Shown: one piece after another, positions 16,900 through 25,132 of the stretch
Layout of the letters: the number at the start of each line of letters is the position of its first letter
Position numbering within the stretch: position 1 is the stretch's first letter
Made by a program: the position numbers and the translations under genes
Assembly (NCBI RefSeq): GCF_009604375.1
Contig: NZ_WEGH01000005.1
Span: 434,001-498,000 of the forward strand
DNA: 64,000 bases
Direction of reading: 5' to 3'
Origin: Actinomadura macrotermitis
Lineage (GTDB): Bacteria > Actinomycetota > Actinomycetes > Streptosporangiales > Streptosporangiaceae
The notes under the pieces: generated by a model
What the model saw: the letters and a program-made list of their open reading frames with translations, nothing else
What the model was told of the DNA's origin: nothing
The model's database searches: none

Positions 16900-17285
16900 T
16901 TCCCACTGCCGGTGGAGTTCCTGTGCGCCGCAGCCCTCGGCTACTGCGGTCCGGCCGAGCAGGCACAGGCGCCGGCGAACTGGTTCGAGGAAGCGCTGGA
17001 CTACGCTCCCCAGCCACTGTCGGGCGCCGCCGCGGCCCTCGACCTCGTGAGGACGGCATGACCATGGGTGCCAGCACCGGCTACCAACTGGCCGACTACC
17101 TCGACCAGCACGCCCGAACTGACCGCTACGAACAGCTCCCCCGCACGGTTTCTGGACCGCCGCCGCACACGGCCACCTCGTCGCCGTCGAAAAACTGGTC
17201 GTCCACCTGCACGCATTGCACCCGGCCGACCACCGCCCTGCCCACTACGCCGCCGCCCATGTCGCCCTTGGCGGCATGACGGAGG
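16900..17285 (+). pseudogene. Decayed second copy of the STAND-like ATPase
   Basis: Broken plus-strand frames match the middle of the protein encoded at 8022-10521. EFLCAAALGYCGPAEQAQAP corresponds to the GLLQHAAVGYLDEDQRA region; GYQLADYLDQHARTDRYEQL to GYRLADYLDQHGRTTRTEHI; and after another frame change HLHALHPADHRPAHYAAAHV to HLHTLHPTDHRPAHWTATHT. The P-loop half and the C-terminal repeats are gone, and about 30 residues are deleted internally. So this locus once held a paralogue or related element. Confidence 0.65.
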
Positions 17286-17317
17286 ACAGGTCACCTGTCC
17301 GCGCCAGCGTCCGGGGA

Positions 17318-17728
17318 CTACAGGGCCTCTTCGTTCTGCACCGAGGCGTGCGGGGTGTCGCCGGCGCGGCAGGGCCTGCCGGTGAGCATGTTGGTGCCGG
17401 CATTGGCGATGACCGAGTCGAGCCGGTCGCGCGTGCCGGTCAGGTCGGCGATATGCCTGTCGATGTGGTCGCGTTGGGCGGCCAGGCGGGTGAGCAGTTC
17501 GGGCGTGGCGCGGCCGTCCACGACGCAGGGGATGAGATCGGCGATGGTCTTGCTGGACAGCCCGGCGGCGTACAACTGCTGGATGAGCCGGACCCGGTCG
17601 ACCGCGCTGTCAGGGTAGTGGCGCTGACCGCTGGAGCTGCGTTCGGCGGCGAGGAGGCCCTGCTGCTCGTAGTACCGCAGGGACCGGACGCTGACGCCCG
17701 CCTTGACGGCGAGTTCCCCGATACGCAT
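17318..17728 (-). CDS. MerR-family transcriptional regulator
   Basis: A 136-residue regulator with the MerR winged helix at the N-terminus (MRIGELAVKAGVSVRSLRYY then EQQGLLAAERSSSGQRHY) and a dimerising coiled coil near residues 75-115. The C-terminus is short, with a single-Cys region (IPCVVDG) and no metal-binding loop, so it is likely a small-molecule or redox-type sensor. ATG 17728 is preceded by GGAGGGG; the upstream extension is not needed. It is divergent from an alpha/beta hydrolase gene, with a perfect palindrome in a MerR-type long-spacer promoter between them. Confidence 0.85.
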   Translation of the reverse strand: MRIGELAVKAGVSVRSLRYYEQQGLLAAERSSSGQRHYPDSAVDRVRLIQQLYAAGLSSKTIADLIPCVVDGRATPELLTRLAAQRDHIDRHIADLTGTRDRLDSVIANAGTNMLTGRPCRAGDTPHASVQNEEAL

Positions 17729-17760
17729 ATCCGGCCCCTCCGTGATGTGTGGCACACCCC

Positions 17761-17791
17761 TTGCCTCTGACATCGATGTCAGGTTTTAGCG
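17761..17791 (+). promoter_or_regulatory. MerR-type promoter with perfect 16-bp palindrome
   Basis: TTGCCT (17761-17766) is followed by the perfect palindrome CTGACATCGATGTCAG (17767-17782) and a TTTAGC-like -10 after an 18-19 bp spacer. The long spacer filled by a dyad is the hallmark of MerR-activated promoters. It should drive the hydrolase at 17881 and be bound by the divergent MerR protein. Confidence 0.7.
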
Positions 17792-17880
17792 TACCCGGTG
17801 TGAGGCCGATCCCCTGCTTCCCGCTCTGGCCGCGAACAGCCGGCGACCGGCCACCGCACAACCCACGGTTGGAGACATCC

Positions 17881-18831
17881 ATGACCACTTCGGCTACCGC
17901 GCAGACGGATCTCACCGGTGGCATCGCCGCCTCCCCGATCGTCTCGGTGAAGCCGATCGTGCTGCCCGCCCCCGAGCGCGGCGAGGACCTGCATGTGCGC
18001 CTGTCCGCACCGGTCACCGGGCGCGACCTGCCGATCATCTTGTTCGCGCACGGGTACGGCTCCCATCTGGACGGCTACGCACCTCTGATCGACTACTGGG
18101 CCGCGCATGGCTTCGTGGTGGTCCAGGCCACCCACCTGGACTCCAGGAGGTCGGGTCTCGCCGCGGACGACCCCCGCCGGCTCCGGACGTGGCGGATCCG
18201 GGTCGCCGATATGAAGCGCGTCCTCGACGGTCTCGACGTGCTGGAAGCGGCCGTCCCCGGCCTGGCCGGACGCCTGGACCGCAGCCGCATCGCCGCGGCC
18301 GGGCACTCCTTCGGCGGTCACACCGCCGCAATGCTGCTGGGCCTGCGCGTCACCGACCCGCAGACCGGAGCCGCCGACGACCTGTCCGATCCTCGGGTCG
18401 CGGCGGGCGTCCTGCTGGCCACGGCCGGAGAGGGCGGCGACCATCTGACCCCCTACGCCATCGAGAACCTCCCCTGGTTGCGGAAGGTGGACTTCTCCCA
18501 CCTCACCGCCCCGGCCCTGGTGGTCGCCGGCGGCAACGACCACCTCCCGCTGACCACCCGGGGACCGGAATGGACCACCGAGCCCTACACCCGCAGCCCC
18601 GGCGATAAGAGCCTGCTCACCGTCTTCGGCGGCGAGCACTTCCTCGGCGGCATCTCCGGCTACGACGCCGCCGAGACCACCGACGAGAACCCCGAACGCG
18701 TCGCCCTCGTCCAGCAGGTCACCCTCGCCTACCTGCGCCACGTCCTCGGCCTCGACAGTTCAACTTGGACCGCGGCGCAAGCGGCCCTCACCGGCGCCTC
18801 GCACCCGATGGGACGACTCGAATCCAAATGA
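17881..18831 (+). CDS. Alpha/beta hydrolase (chlorophyllase/PAF-AH-like)
   Basis: A 316-residue hydrolase. The oxyanion-hole strand ILFAHGYGSHLDGYAPLI and the nucleophile elbow GHSFGGH (Ser143) are clear. A likely acid Asp lies in VVAGGNDHLPL and a likely His in FGGEHFLGG. The layout resembles platelet-activating-factor acetylhydrolase/chlorophyllase-like dienelactone hydrolases. There is no signal peptide. The gene begins at ATG 17881, downstream of the MerR-type promoter, so it is probably induced by the MerR ligand and may detoxify an ester. The exact substrate cannot be told. Confidence 0.8.
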   Translation: MTTSATAQTDLTGGIAASPIVSVKPIVLPAPERGEDLHVRLSAPVTGRDLPIILFAHGYGSHLDGYAPLIDYWAAHGFVVVQATHLDSRRSGLAADDPRRLRTWRIRVADMKRVLDGLDVLEAAVPGLAGRLDRSRIAAAGHSFGGHTAAMLLGLRVTDPQTGAADDLSDPRVAAGVLLATAGEGGDHLTPYAIENLPWLRKVDFSHLTAPALVVAGGNDHLPLTTRGPEWTTEPYTRSPGDKSLLTVFGGEHFLGGISGYDAAETTDENPERVALVQQVTLAYLRHVLGLDSSTWTAAQAALTGASHPMGRLESK

Positions 18832-18859
18832 GGCGCCGTAAGGGCAGAGCGGAGAGAAC

Positions 18860-19027
18860 ACCTCGAACCGGCGCGACGCGCAGGAGATGTTCGTGCTGTG
18901 CATGCGGATTCTGCGATCGGCCCTGCTCTACATGAACACCCTGACGCTCCAGGACACCCTCGGCGAATCCGAGTGGGCGGAATTCCTCAAGCTCGCCGCA
19001 GCCTCTGTGCTGGATGCGCGAGGGTGA
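18860..19027 (+). pseudogene. Tn3-family transposase C-terminal fragment
   Basis: The plus strand reads RRDAQEMFVLCMRILRSALL then YMNTLTLQDTLGESEWAEFL and ends with a TGA at 19025-19027. This matches the helix near the end of Tn3-type TnpA proteins (LxLLxALVYVNTLMLQDVLAEPEW). Everything upstream is missing and the final part after EWA diverges, so it is a relic. It may be related to the resolvase fragments upstream, since Tn3 elements carry resolvases. Confidence 0.6.
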
Positions 19028-19120
19028 GCCCCGCCCCCCCTCTTCCGCAGCAGTGGCCGATGCCGCAACTTCACCCGGCTTCTCCGGCTGTTCGCGTGAC
19101 CGGTCTGCGGCCGTGCGCTC

Positions 19121-19768
19121 TCAGCCGAGGAGTGTCGTCAGGATCAGTTTGTCGAAGACGAGGTAGGCCAGTAGCGAAAAGGGAACGGCGGTCAGGAGGG
19201 TCAGCGCGCGTTCTCTGTGGGTGCGGCCCATGAGCAGGGGCACGAGGACCAGAACGGCGAGGCATGCCCATGCCTGGGAGGCGTAGTGCAGAACCCAGGC
19301 GTAGTGGATGGCCTCCATGCCGAAAACGCCCGCCAGGGCGGCGAGGCCGATGACGCGATGGCGCGGGCTGATGCCTCGCCACCAGGAGCCCGCCACCCCG
19401 AAGAGGGGGCCGGCGATGAACGCCATGCCGAGCCAGACGAGGGGCGCGAACAAAGAGCCCATGCCGTCGCGCGCGACCTCCGCGTAGCCGTAGTAGCCGA
19501 CGACGAGACCGGACTCGGCGAACAGGCCCGCGACGGCGGCCGCGGGCAAGCCGACCCTCCGGGCCAGCAGCGCGCCCGCGGCGAACGCGGCGACGGACCA
19601 GACCGCACCGGAGTTGGCGATCTGATTCCACGCACCCGGAAGCCAGCCCTGGGCCAGATTGGTCAGGACGCCGAGAAGGAGTCCTCCGGCGAATGCCGAC
19701 GCCGTCGCGTAGGCCCAGGATCTCCCGCTCGTCTCGGGTACCGAGGCGATGACCGGGGACGCGCTCAT
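19121..19768 (-). CDS. DUF6518 family membrane protein
   Basis: A 215-residue polytopic membrane protein. Six to seven hydrophobic helices are visible (for example AFAGGLLLGVLTNLAQGWLP, AVWSVAAFAAGALLARRVGL, and AWACLAVLVLVPLLMG). The pattern NLAQGWLPGAWNQIANSGAV and ESGLVVGYYGYAEVARDGMG is that of the actinobacterial DUF6518 family, of unknown role. ATG 19768 is preferred because GAGAAG stands 11 nt before it; an in-frame ATG at 19798 is possible. It stands alone beside the Tn3 relic. Confidence 0.7.
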   Translation of the reverse strand: MSASPVIASVPETSGRSWAYATASAFAGGLLLGVLTNLAQGWLPGAWNQIANSGAVWSVAAFAAGALLARRVGLPAAAVAGLFAESGLVVGYYGYAEVARDGMGSLFAPLVWLGMAFIAGPLFGVAGSWWRGISPRHRVIGLAALAGVFGMEAIHYAWVLHYASQAWACLAVLVLVPLLMGRTHRERALTLLTAVPFSLLAYLVFDKLILTTLLG

Positions 19769-19798
19769 GGTGGTGCTCACTTCTCTGTCGAGTGGCAT

Positions 19799-20539
19799 GG
19801 ACGCGACGCCATCGGCGCCCGCAGCCGTTCAGGGGTCTTCCGAACCTCGCCGCCGGGCCTGCCGCCTGTGGTGCGCGCCATGATCACGGGCTTGACGTTA
19901 ACCGCTGTACCGATGTTCCCCAGGGCCGGTAACGCTCTGCAGGAATGGTGGTGGAGCGTGTTCGCAGAAATGACCTGTTCTACGAGGTCAGCACACTACC
20001 TTCCGCAGGTTGCGCTACCGCACTGCACGCGCCTTCGGTGTGGCCTCTTGGCCTACCGGCAAAGTTGCGGTCGCATGGAGCACTGGCGTCCCTCGTGGTC
20101 CCATGCGGTGTTCTCCCCGGCGAGTTGGTACACGTCGTATTCGACGTTGTACTTGCCATCCACGAGGCAGGTGAAGCGCGTGACGTGATCGGGCTCGGTG
20201 GTATCCGGCTCCGGCCTTCGGTTCGATGTGGTGGTCGTCCTGCTCGGGCGTGAACTTGCCGTGAGCGGGGTTGGGGAGGCGGTCGCGTTCCTCCAGCCTG
20301 GTGCTGCCGTCAGCGCCGGTGACACTCTGGTAGATCGTGCAGCTCTTGGCGTCAAGGCGACGGGGCTCTGGGAGAGCCCGTTGAGGTCCTAGGCGACCAT
20401 TGCCCGTTGTTGCTTGGCCTTCCCGCCCCATCTGCATGCCCTCCTGCCCAGCATGGCCTCCAGCCAGGGCAGATACCGGCAGCGAGGGCGGGGTATGCCC
20501 TCACCGTTGTGTCTTCGAAGGTTGGACAAGGGGGACCGT
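19799..20539. other. Decayed region with minus-strand coding remnants
   Basis: No intact gene occurs in these 741 bp. On the minus strand between about 20400 and 20053, two frames join to read CTIYQSVTGADGSTRLEERD, then DHVTRFTCLVDGKYNVEYDV and YQLAGENTAWDHEGRQCS, which looks like one protein broken by a frameshift near 20200. It was not placed in a family. The stretch 19941-19980 matches 2321-2360 (about 32 of 40). Confidence 0.4.
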
Positions 20540-20734
20540 ATGCGTGCGACGGTGGGGGACAACATCCGGCTCGCGTCGAGGGCCGTGGGGATGCAGGAGC
20601 GGGTCGGCGAGATCGTCGAGGTGCGCGGGGCCGATGGCGCGCCGCCCTATCTGGTCAGGTTCAGCGACGGACACGAGACGCTGGTATACCCGGGGCCCGA
20701 CTGCGTCATCGAGGCCGGCGCCCCGGCGGACTAG
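20540..20734 (+). CDS. DUF1918 domain protein
   Basis: A 64-residue protein that is nearly all DUF1918, a small beta-rich actinobacterial domain: MRATVGDNIRLASRAVGMQE, RVGEIVEVRG, then GAPPYLVRFSDGHETLVYPG followed by PDC. The family is usually a stand-alone small cytoplasmic protein of unknown function. ATG 20540 is preceded by AAGGGGG. Length and motif are complete. Close after its stop lies a strong inverted repeat that could act in transcript end formation. Confidence 0.8.
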   Translation: MRATVGDNIRLASRAVGMQERVGEIVEVRGADGAPPYLVRFSDGHETLVYPGPDCVIEAGAPAD

Positions 20735-20755
20735 CACCGCCAGCGGGGCCGACCT

Positions 20756-20809
20756 GCCTCATGATCAATGAGACGGACGAGAGTGCCGGCACCTCATTGA
20801 TCATGAGGC
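20756..20809. repeat. Perfect 17-bp inverted repeat, 20-nt loop
   Basis: GCCTCATGATCAATGAG at 20756-20772 is the exact reverse complement of 20793-20809. The stem is longer than a usual terminator and lacks a T-run. It sits 22 bp after the DUF1918 gene. It may be a bidirectional terminator-like hairpin or the remnant of a small inverted-repeat element. Confidence 0.65.
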
Positions 20810-21106
20810 GCGGACTGGGGACTCCGGTTACCTCAAGTCCGATGGGACAGGACAGCTGACTTGGTCGGCAGCTGGGTGCCGGCCTTCCGCAGGCAGCGAC
20901 ATAGGCGGCGGTCGCGTTCCCGGTACCGGCCATGCGCCTGGGCTGGGGCTTCCTGGTTCACGCCGAGCAGAAAGGGCCCGCGAGGAGGACTGGGCCGAGT
21001 TGACGACGGTTCGGTGCCGGCGGGCCCGGTTCTGCGTTCCTGGGCATGCCAGTTGATTTCCTGTCGGCTGATTCCGCGAGGATGCGGCGGTGCCTCAAGG
21101 CCAGAC
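20810..21106. other. No gene recognised, 20810-21106
   Basis: About 300 bp between the hairpin and the EthD-like gene. A minus-strand frame (HAQERRTGPAGTEPSSTRPS) spans it but has biased Arg/Pro content, no family and no ribosome site, so it is not called. Confidence 0.35.
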
Positions 21107-21418
21107 TCAGCAGGTGCCGTTCTGCACCGGATAGTCGATGACGATCGCACCGCCTGTGGCGTAGTTGGCGACATCGGCAGCCACCTGCCGGCCCTGCGGG
21201 GACTCCCTCGCTGCGGTCATTGCCGCGGCGTCAGCGAACTCGGCCTCGAAGACCGCGAAGTACGGCGCCTGTCCCTGCGCCGCTGACACCTCGAAGCTGT
21301 AGCGCCACGCGAGCAGGCCGGGCATGCGCGCGACCAGCGGGAGGTGGGTGCTCACGTAGTAGTCGCGGAAGTGGTCGGGATCGGCGGGTTCGGGATACAG
21401 GACCATCAGCTTGTGCAT
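21107..21418 (-). CDS. EthD family protein
   Basis: A 103-residue dimeric alpha/beta-barrel protein of the EthD family. The N-terminal MHKLMVLYPEPADPDHFRDY and YVSTHLPLVARMPGLLAWRY pattern (long helix with conserved His) is typical, and the C-terminal strand has GGAIVIDYPV. EthD-like proteins assist degradation of ethers or take part in small-molecule tailoring; the true reaction is unclear. ATG 21418 has GGAGG 5 nt upstream. It is divergent from an HxlR-type regulator that probably controls it. Confidence 0.8.
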   Translation of the reverse strand: MHKLMVLYPEPADPDHFRDYYVSTHLPLVARMPGLLAWRYSFEVSAAQGQAPYFAVFEAEFADAAAMTAARESPQGRQVAADVANYATGGAIVIDYPVQNGTC

Positions 21419-21627
21419 GACAACCTCCGTTCGGCGGTGGGCGACCACGACATCCGGGGACCTTGGGGTATCGCCATACCGGCACCACCACCTCGATGCC
21501 CCGGCCGGTCGCACGACCCGGCAGTGATCGCCTCCCGAAGCCCTGCTCAAGCGCTTCGGAAATCGAATCGATGCGGCTCACGATAGTGTGTCGGATATCG
21601 AAGCCGCAAGATGGGACGGTACGACGC

Positions 21628-21981
21628 ATGGCGGCACCCAGGCCGGGACGGGCGGTCCGAGGGTCGGACACCGGCCGGCCGCTGATGGCCGCCCTCGACC
21701 TGTTCGGCCGCAGGTGGAGCCTGCGGATCGTCTGGGAACTGCAGCACGGGCCGGTCGGGTTCCGCGCATTGCAGGAGCGCTGCGACAACATGTCCTCCAG
21801 CGTGCTGCGGCAACGGCTGACCGAGCTGCTCGACGCCGCCCTCGTCGAGCAGCATCCGGACGCCACCTACGCCCTCACCGAGCTGGGCCACGGCGCCCAC
21901 CGCGCACTGCGCCCGCTCGTCCGGTGGTCCGCGGAGTGGGCCGCGACCCTCTCCGCCGCCGGTTCCGAAGACGCCCGCTAG
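21628..21981 (+). CDS. HxlR-family transcriptional regulator
   Basis: A 117-residue winged-helix regulator. The HxlR signature is clear: PLMAALDLFGRRWSLRIVWE, LQHGPVGFRALQERCDNMSS, then VLRQRLTELLDAALVEQHPD and the wing TYALTELGHGAHRALRPLVR. The conserved Cys of redox-sensing HypR-like members is not at the usual N-terminal position; one Cys lies in ERCDNMSS. It starts at ATG 21628 and diverges from the EthD-like gene with about 210 bp between, so it probably senses the substrate of that protein. Confidence 0.85.
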   Translation: MAAPRPGRAVRGSDTGRPLMAALDLFGRRWSLRIVWELQHGPVGFRALQERCDNMSSSVLRQRLTELLDAALVEQHPDATYALTELGHGAHRALRPLVRWSAEWAATLSAAGSEDAR

Positions 21982-22257
21982 CACCATTCGGCCTGCGAGC
22001 AGGCCGAGTGCAGGAGTCAGCGGTTGGTCGCGGGTGTCCCGGGGTCCGTTGCCGAGGTCGTGGGCTTGGGGCAGGGTGCGTCGGCCGGGAGGCATGGACG
22101 CGGTCGGCGTACTCGCAGCGCCGTCGCGGGGGTGGCGGCCCAGGTTGGCGATGCACGGTGGACGAGGCGTTGATGCGCAGGGCGCAGCCCTGGCCGCGCC
22201 GTATGGCCTGACAGTGGTCGAGCGCAGCCCGTTCGGCCCGCCGAGGTGGGCGTTCCC

Positions 22258-25122
22258 TTACTTGGTCATGTTGAAGACCCGCAGGTGCTCGCTCTTTCGG
22301 GTCTTGAAGATCAAGTCCTTGATCACGCCCTTGTGTCCCGTCGCGAGAATGTCGGCTTTCCTGTCCATCTTTTTCGCGACATCGTCGATCATCTGGACGA
22401 AGGCCGGGTCGGCGTTGTAGGTGGCGCCGCTATAGGTCCTCAGATCGGCGATGGCCTCCTTGGCGGCGGTGATCTGGCCGGCGGCGTCCCTCGCGAAGGC
22501 GGCGGCCCTCAGCGCGGCCTCGTCGCCGAGGGCGACTTCGTCGAAGGTCCCCTTGGCGACGGTGGCCCTGCTTTCGCCGTGGCCACTGCGGCCACCGGAG
22601 TCGACGGTGGCGAAGGGGAGCACATTGCGGAAAGTGAGGTAAGCCTGGATCGCTTTCTCGGGGGTGTCCGCGGCGCGGACCGCGTAGGCGGCGTCGGCGA
22701 TCCTCCTGAGCTGGCCCTTGTCGAGCTGGCCGGAGGGCAGGGCCGGGGCGAGCTCCGTCATCAGCTTGCCCTTGAGATCGTTCTCCGTCTCCGTTTTGAA
22801 GCGGTCGATGATCTCGGCGTCCCCGCCACCGTTCGCCCGCACCTTCTCGACCATCGACTTCACCGCGTCGGTCTCCGTCTTCCAAGCGGTGATGTGCGCG
22901 CCCATGCCGTCGATGCCGGGCGGCGCCGCCGCGCGTCCCAGGATCATCGGAACGTCGTTGCGGATCCCGACGACGAGGCCGGTGTTGCGGGAGCCGACCA
23001 CCCACCTGCTGTCGGCGGCGATCTTCGGGGTGTGGTTCAGCGAGGCGTAGGCGGCGTCGAAAGCGGCGAGCAGGTTGTCCCGCTCTCCCTGCTCGACCTT
23101 GAGCGTGCCGGCCGCCTCGCCGTCGGCGATGTACTTCCTGAGCATCTCCCTGGCGGCGGCCGCCGGATCAACGTTGCCCGCGGCGTCCTGGAGGAAACCG
23201 GTCGCCTTGACCGCCTCGGGATAGGCGGTGGCCATGTTGCCCTGGTGATCGTTGATCATGTGCGCGAGCATCAGGGCGGTATCGGCGCGGACGTCCGCCT
23301 CCGGCCTCGACAGCCTGGTGATGACGTCGTCGAGGCCGTCGTGCCAAACAGCGAGGGTCTCGGCACGCTTTCTGAGCGTGTTCAGCTCCCCGGCCGGGGG
23401 CTTGGGCAGCGCGGCCAGGCGCTCGAGTTCGTTCACCACCCAGATCCCGTCCCTGGCAAGCCCTGCCAGCGCGTTCTCGGGGTCGTTCTTGTGTTCGTCG
23501 GTGAAAGCGGTGACCTTATCGGCGGGATTCGGATTTGCAGGATCCTCTTCGGTCAGTTTCTTCAGATGTTCCGCCAGGTCTTTCAACGCACCGGGTGTGG
23601 TCAACTGGGTGATCCGCTTGACGCCCGTTCCGCCGTTGGCCGCTGTGGGCGGCAGGACGGCCGCGGCGATCCCGCCCCGCAACTCCCGGGTGTACCTGCT
23701 GATCGCCTCCATATCCGCCTTGGTCTTTTTGAGCTCCTGCGGCTTCAGCGCCTCGCCGAGCCGGGCCTCGCGGGTGGCCGCCGACATCGAGAACATCGCG
23801 TGCAGTCCCTCGCCGGCCTTCTTGACGGCATCGGCGCTGGGCAGAGGGGCGTTGGGGTCCTTACGCCGTTCGTTCATGGCGATGTCGATGGCCAGGACGT
23901 TGTTGCGGTGCGTTCCTTCGCCCGAGCCGATCGAGCCGCGGTCCGCGGCGGCGGGCACGGTGGCGAGCGGCAGCATGTTCCGGTAGGCCGCGTGGTGCCC
24001 GAGCGCCTCGCTCAGGTGAGCGCCGACCTCGTTCGTCTCGGCCGCGGTCAGCGGACGGCCGGCCGCGGCGGCCGCCTTGATGATCTTGTCTGCCTTGTCG
24101 AGTTCGCTACGGACCCTGAAAGCGTAGCCCTGCACCAGGTCATGCCGGGCGTTCCGGTCGGCCTCGTCCAGCATCTTCCACAGCTTCAGGACGGGCGGGT
24201 CGGCGCCGTTCGGCAGCGGGCCGTCCATCCACTTGTCGGCGGCGTCCTGCCGGTCGCGCAGCTCTTGGACGGCCCCGTCGAGCGTCTTGCCGAACACGCC
24301 GGCATGGATGGAGTCGACGACGCCCGCCCAGGACGAGGTGTGGTCGCCCATCTTCGCGCCGAACGGGCTCGGAGTCCGGGTCGTGCCGAAATTGACGCTC
24401 CCGACCCTGCCGTTCTCGACCGAGAAGACCGGGTAGTACTTGACATCGTCGATCCTTGCGGCGTCGGTCCGCAGGAACGCGTTGAGGTTCTTCGCGCCCT
24501 GCTGAGCCCCGGTCTGCTGCTGAGCCGCAACCTGTTGCTGCGCGCCGGGCTGCGGCGGGTTCGCCGCGTTCTGGGCAGGCGTGGTGCCCGTCTGCATCGC
24601 GACGGTCAGGTGCTGCGGGCCCGGGACGGGTCCCGGAAGCGGTCCGATCAGGGCGGTCAGCGCCGCCATGCCGGGCGACTGGTTGCTGGACGGCGACGGA
24701 CCGGCGGTCGACGGGCGCGCCGGCCCGTCGGCCGGTTTGCCCTGCGGGTCGCTGTCGGGCGCGGCGACCCGGACGCGCTTGGCCGCGCTGGACGGCCGGG
24801 CGGGGCCGTCGGAGCCCGAGTCGGAGCCGTCGCTCCAGGCCCGCTTGGGCGGAGCGCCGGCCCGGAACGACGTGCGGTCCGACGGGCCGATCCTGGTGCC
24901 GGAGTCGTAGGAGGAATCGTCGTCGTCCAGGTCCATCGGGGACGGGCGGGAGCCGCGGACCGGGGTGGAGTGGGTGTCGGGGCCGTCGGAGTCGATGCTC
25001 ATCGCCGAGCCCGGCCGGCTGTCGGAATCGGAGTCGGACGAGGAGCCCGACGCGCTCATGGTCCGGTCGGACGTCGGCTTCTTCCGCTTCTTGAGCTTCT
25101 TGGTGGTCGGTGTGGGGGGCAT
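22258..25122 (-). CDS. Putative Tc-associated effector, NLS-like N-terminus
   Basis: A 954-residue protein of no recognised family, encoded 10 nt downstream of the TcA-like gene with GAGG before its ATG, so co-expressed with it. Residues 1-210 look disordered: Ser/Asp-rich runs, Pro/Gln-rich linkers, and basic clusters KKLKKRKKP (8-16), PPKRAW (91-96) and KRVRV (115-119) that resemble eukaryotic nuclear-localisation signals. Residues 211-954 are mainly helical. A module near 250-410 (PFGAKMGDHTSSW, then YRNMLPLATV and GSGEGTHR) recurs near 730-855 (GIDGMGAHITAW, FRNVLPFATV, GHGESR), an internal duplication. There is no signal peptide or membrane segment. The position is where TcB/TcC genes usually stand, so a cargo or accessory role is inferred only. 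Confidence 0.6.
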   Translation of the reverse strand: MPPTPTTKKLKKRKKPTSDRTMSASGSSSDSDSDSRPGSAMSIDSDGPDTHSTPVRGSRPSPMDLDDDDSSYDSGTRIGPSDRTSFRAGAPPKRAWSDGSDSGSDGPARPSSAAKRVRVAAPDSDPQGKPADGPARPSTAGPSPSSNQSPGMAALTALIGPLPGPVPGPQHLTVAMQTGTTPAQNAANPPQPGAQQQVAAQQQTGAQQGAKNLNAFLRTDAARIDDVKYYPVFSVENGRVGSVNFGTTRTPSPFGAKMGDHTSSWAGVVDSIHAGVFGKTLDGAVQELRDRQDAADKWMDGPLPNGADPPVLKLWKMLDEADRNARHDLVQGYAFRVRSELDKADKIIKAAAAAGRPLTAAETNEVGAHLSEALGHHAAYRNMLPLATVPAAADRGSIGSGEGTHRNNVLAIDIAMNERRKDPNAPLPSADAVKKAGEGLHAMFSMSAATREARLGEALKPQELKKTKADMEAISRYTRELRGGIAAAVLPPTAANGGTGVKRITQLTTPGALKDLAEHLKKLTEEDPANPNPADKVTAFTDEHKNDPENALAGLARDGIWVVNELERLAALPKPPAGELNTLRKRAETLAVWHDGLDDVITRLSRPEADVRADTALMLAHMINDHQGNMATAYPEAVKATGFLQDAAGNVDPAAAAREMLRKYIADGEAAGTLKVEQGERDNLLAAFDAAYASLNHTPKIAADSRWVVGSRNTGLVVGIRNDVPMILGRAAAPPGIDGMGAHITAWKTETDAVKSMVEKVRANGGGDAEIIDRFKTETENDLKGKLMTELAPALPSGQLDKGQLRRIADAAYAVRAADTPEKAIQAYLTFRNVLPFATVDSGGRSGHGESRATVAKGTFDEVALGDEAALRAAAFARDAAGQITAAKEAIADLRTYSGATYNADPAFVQMIDDVAKKMDRKADILATGHKGVIKDLIFKTRKSEHLRVFNMTK

Positions 25123-25132
25123 CGCGACCTCG

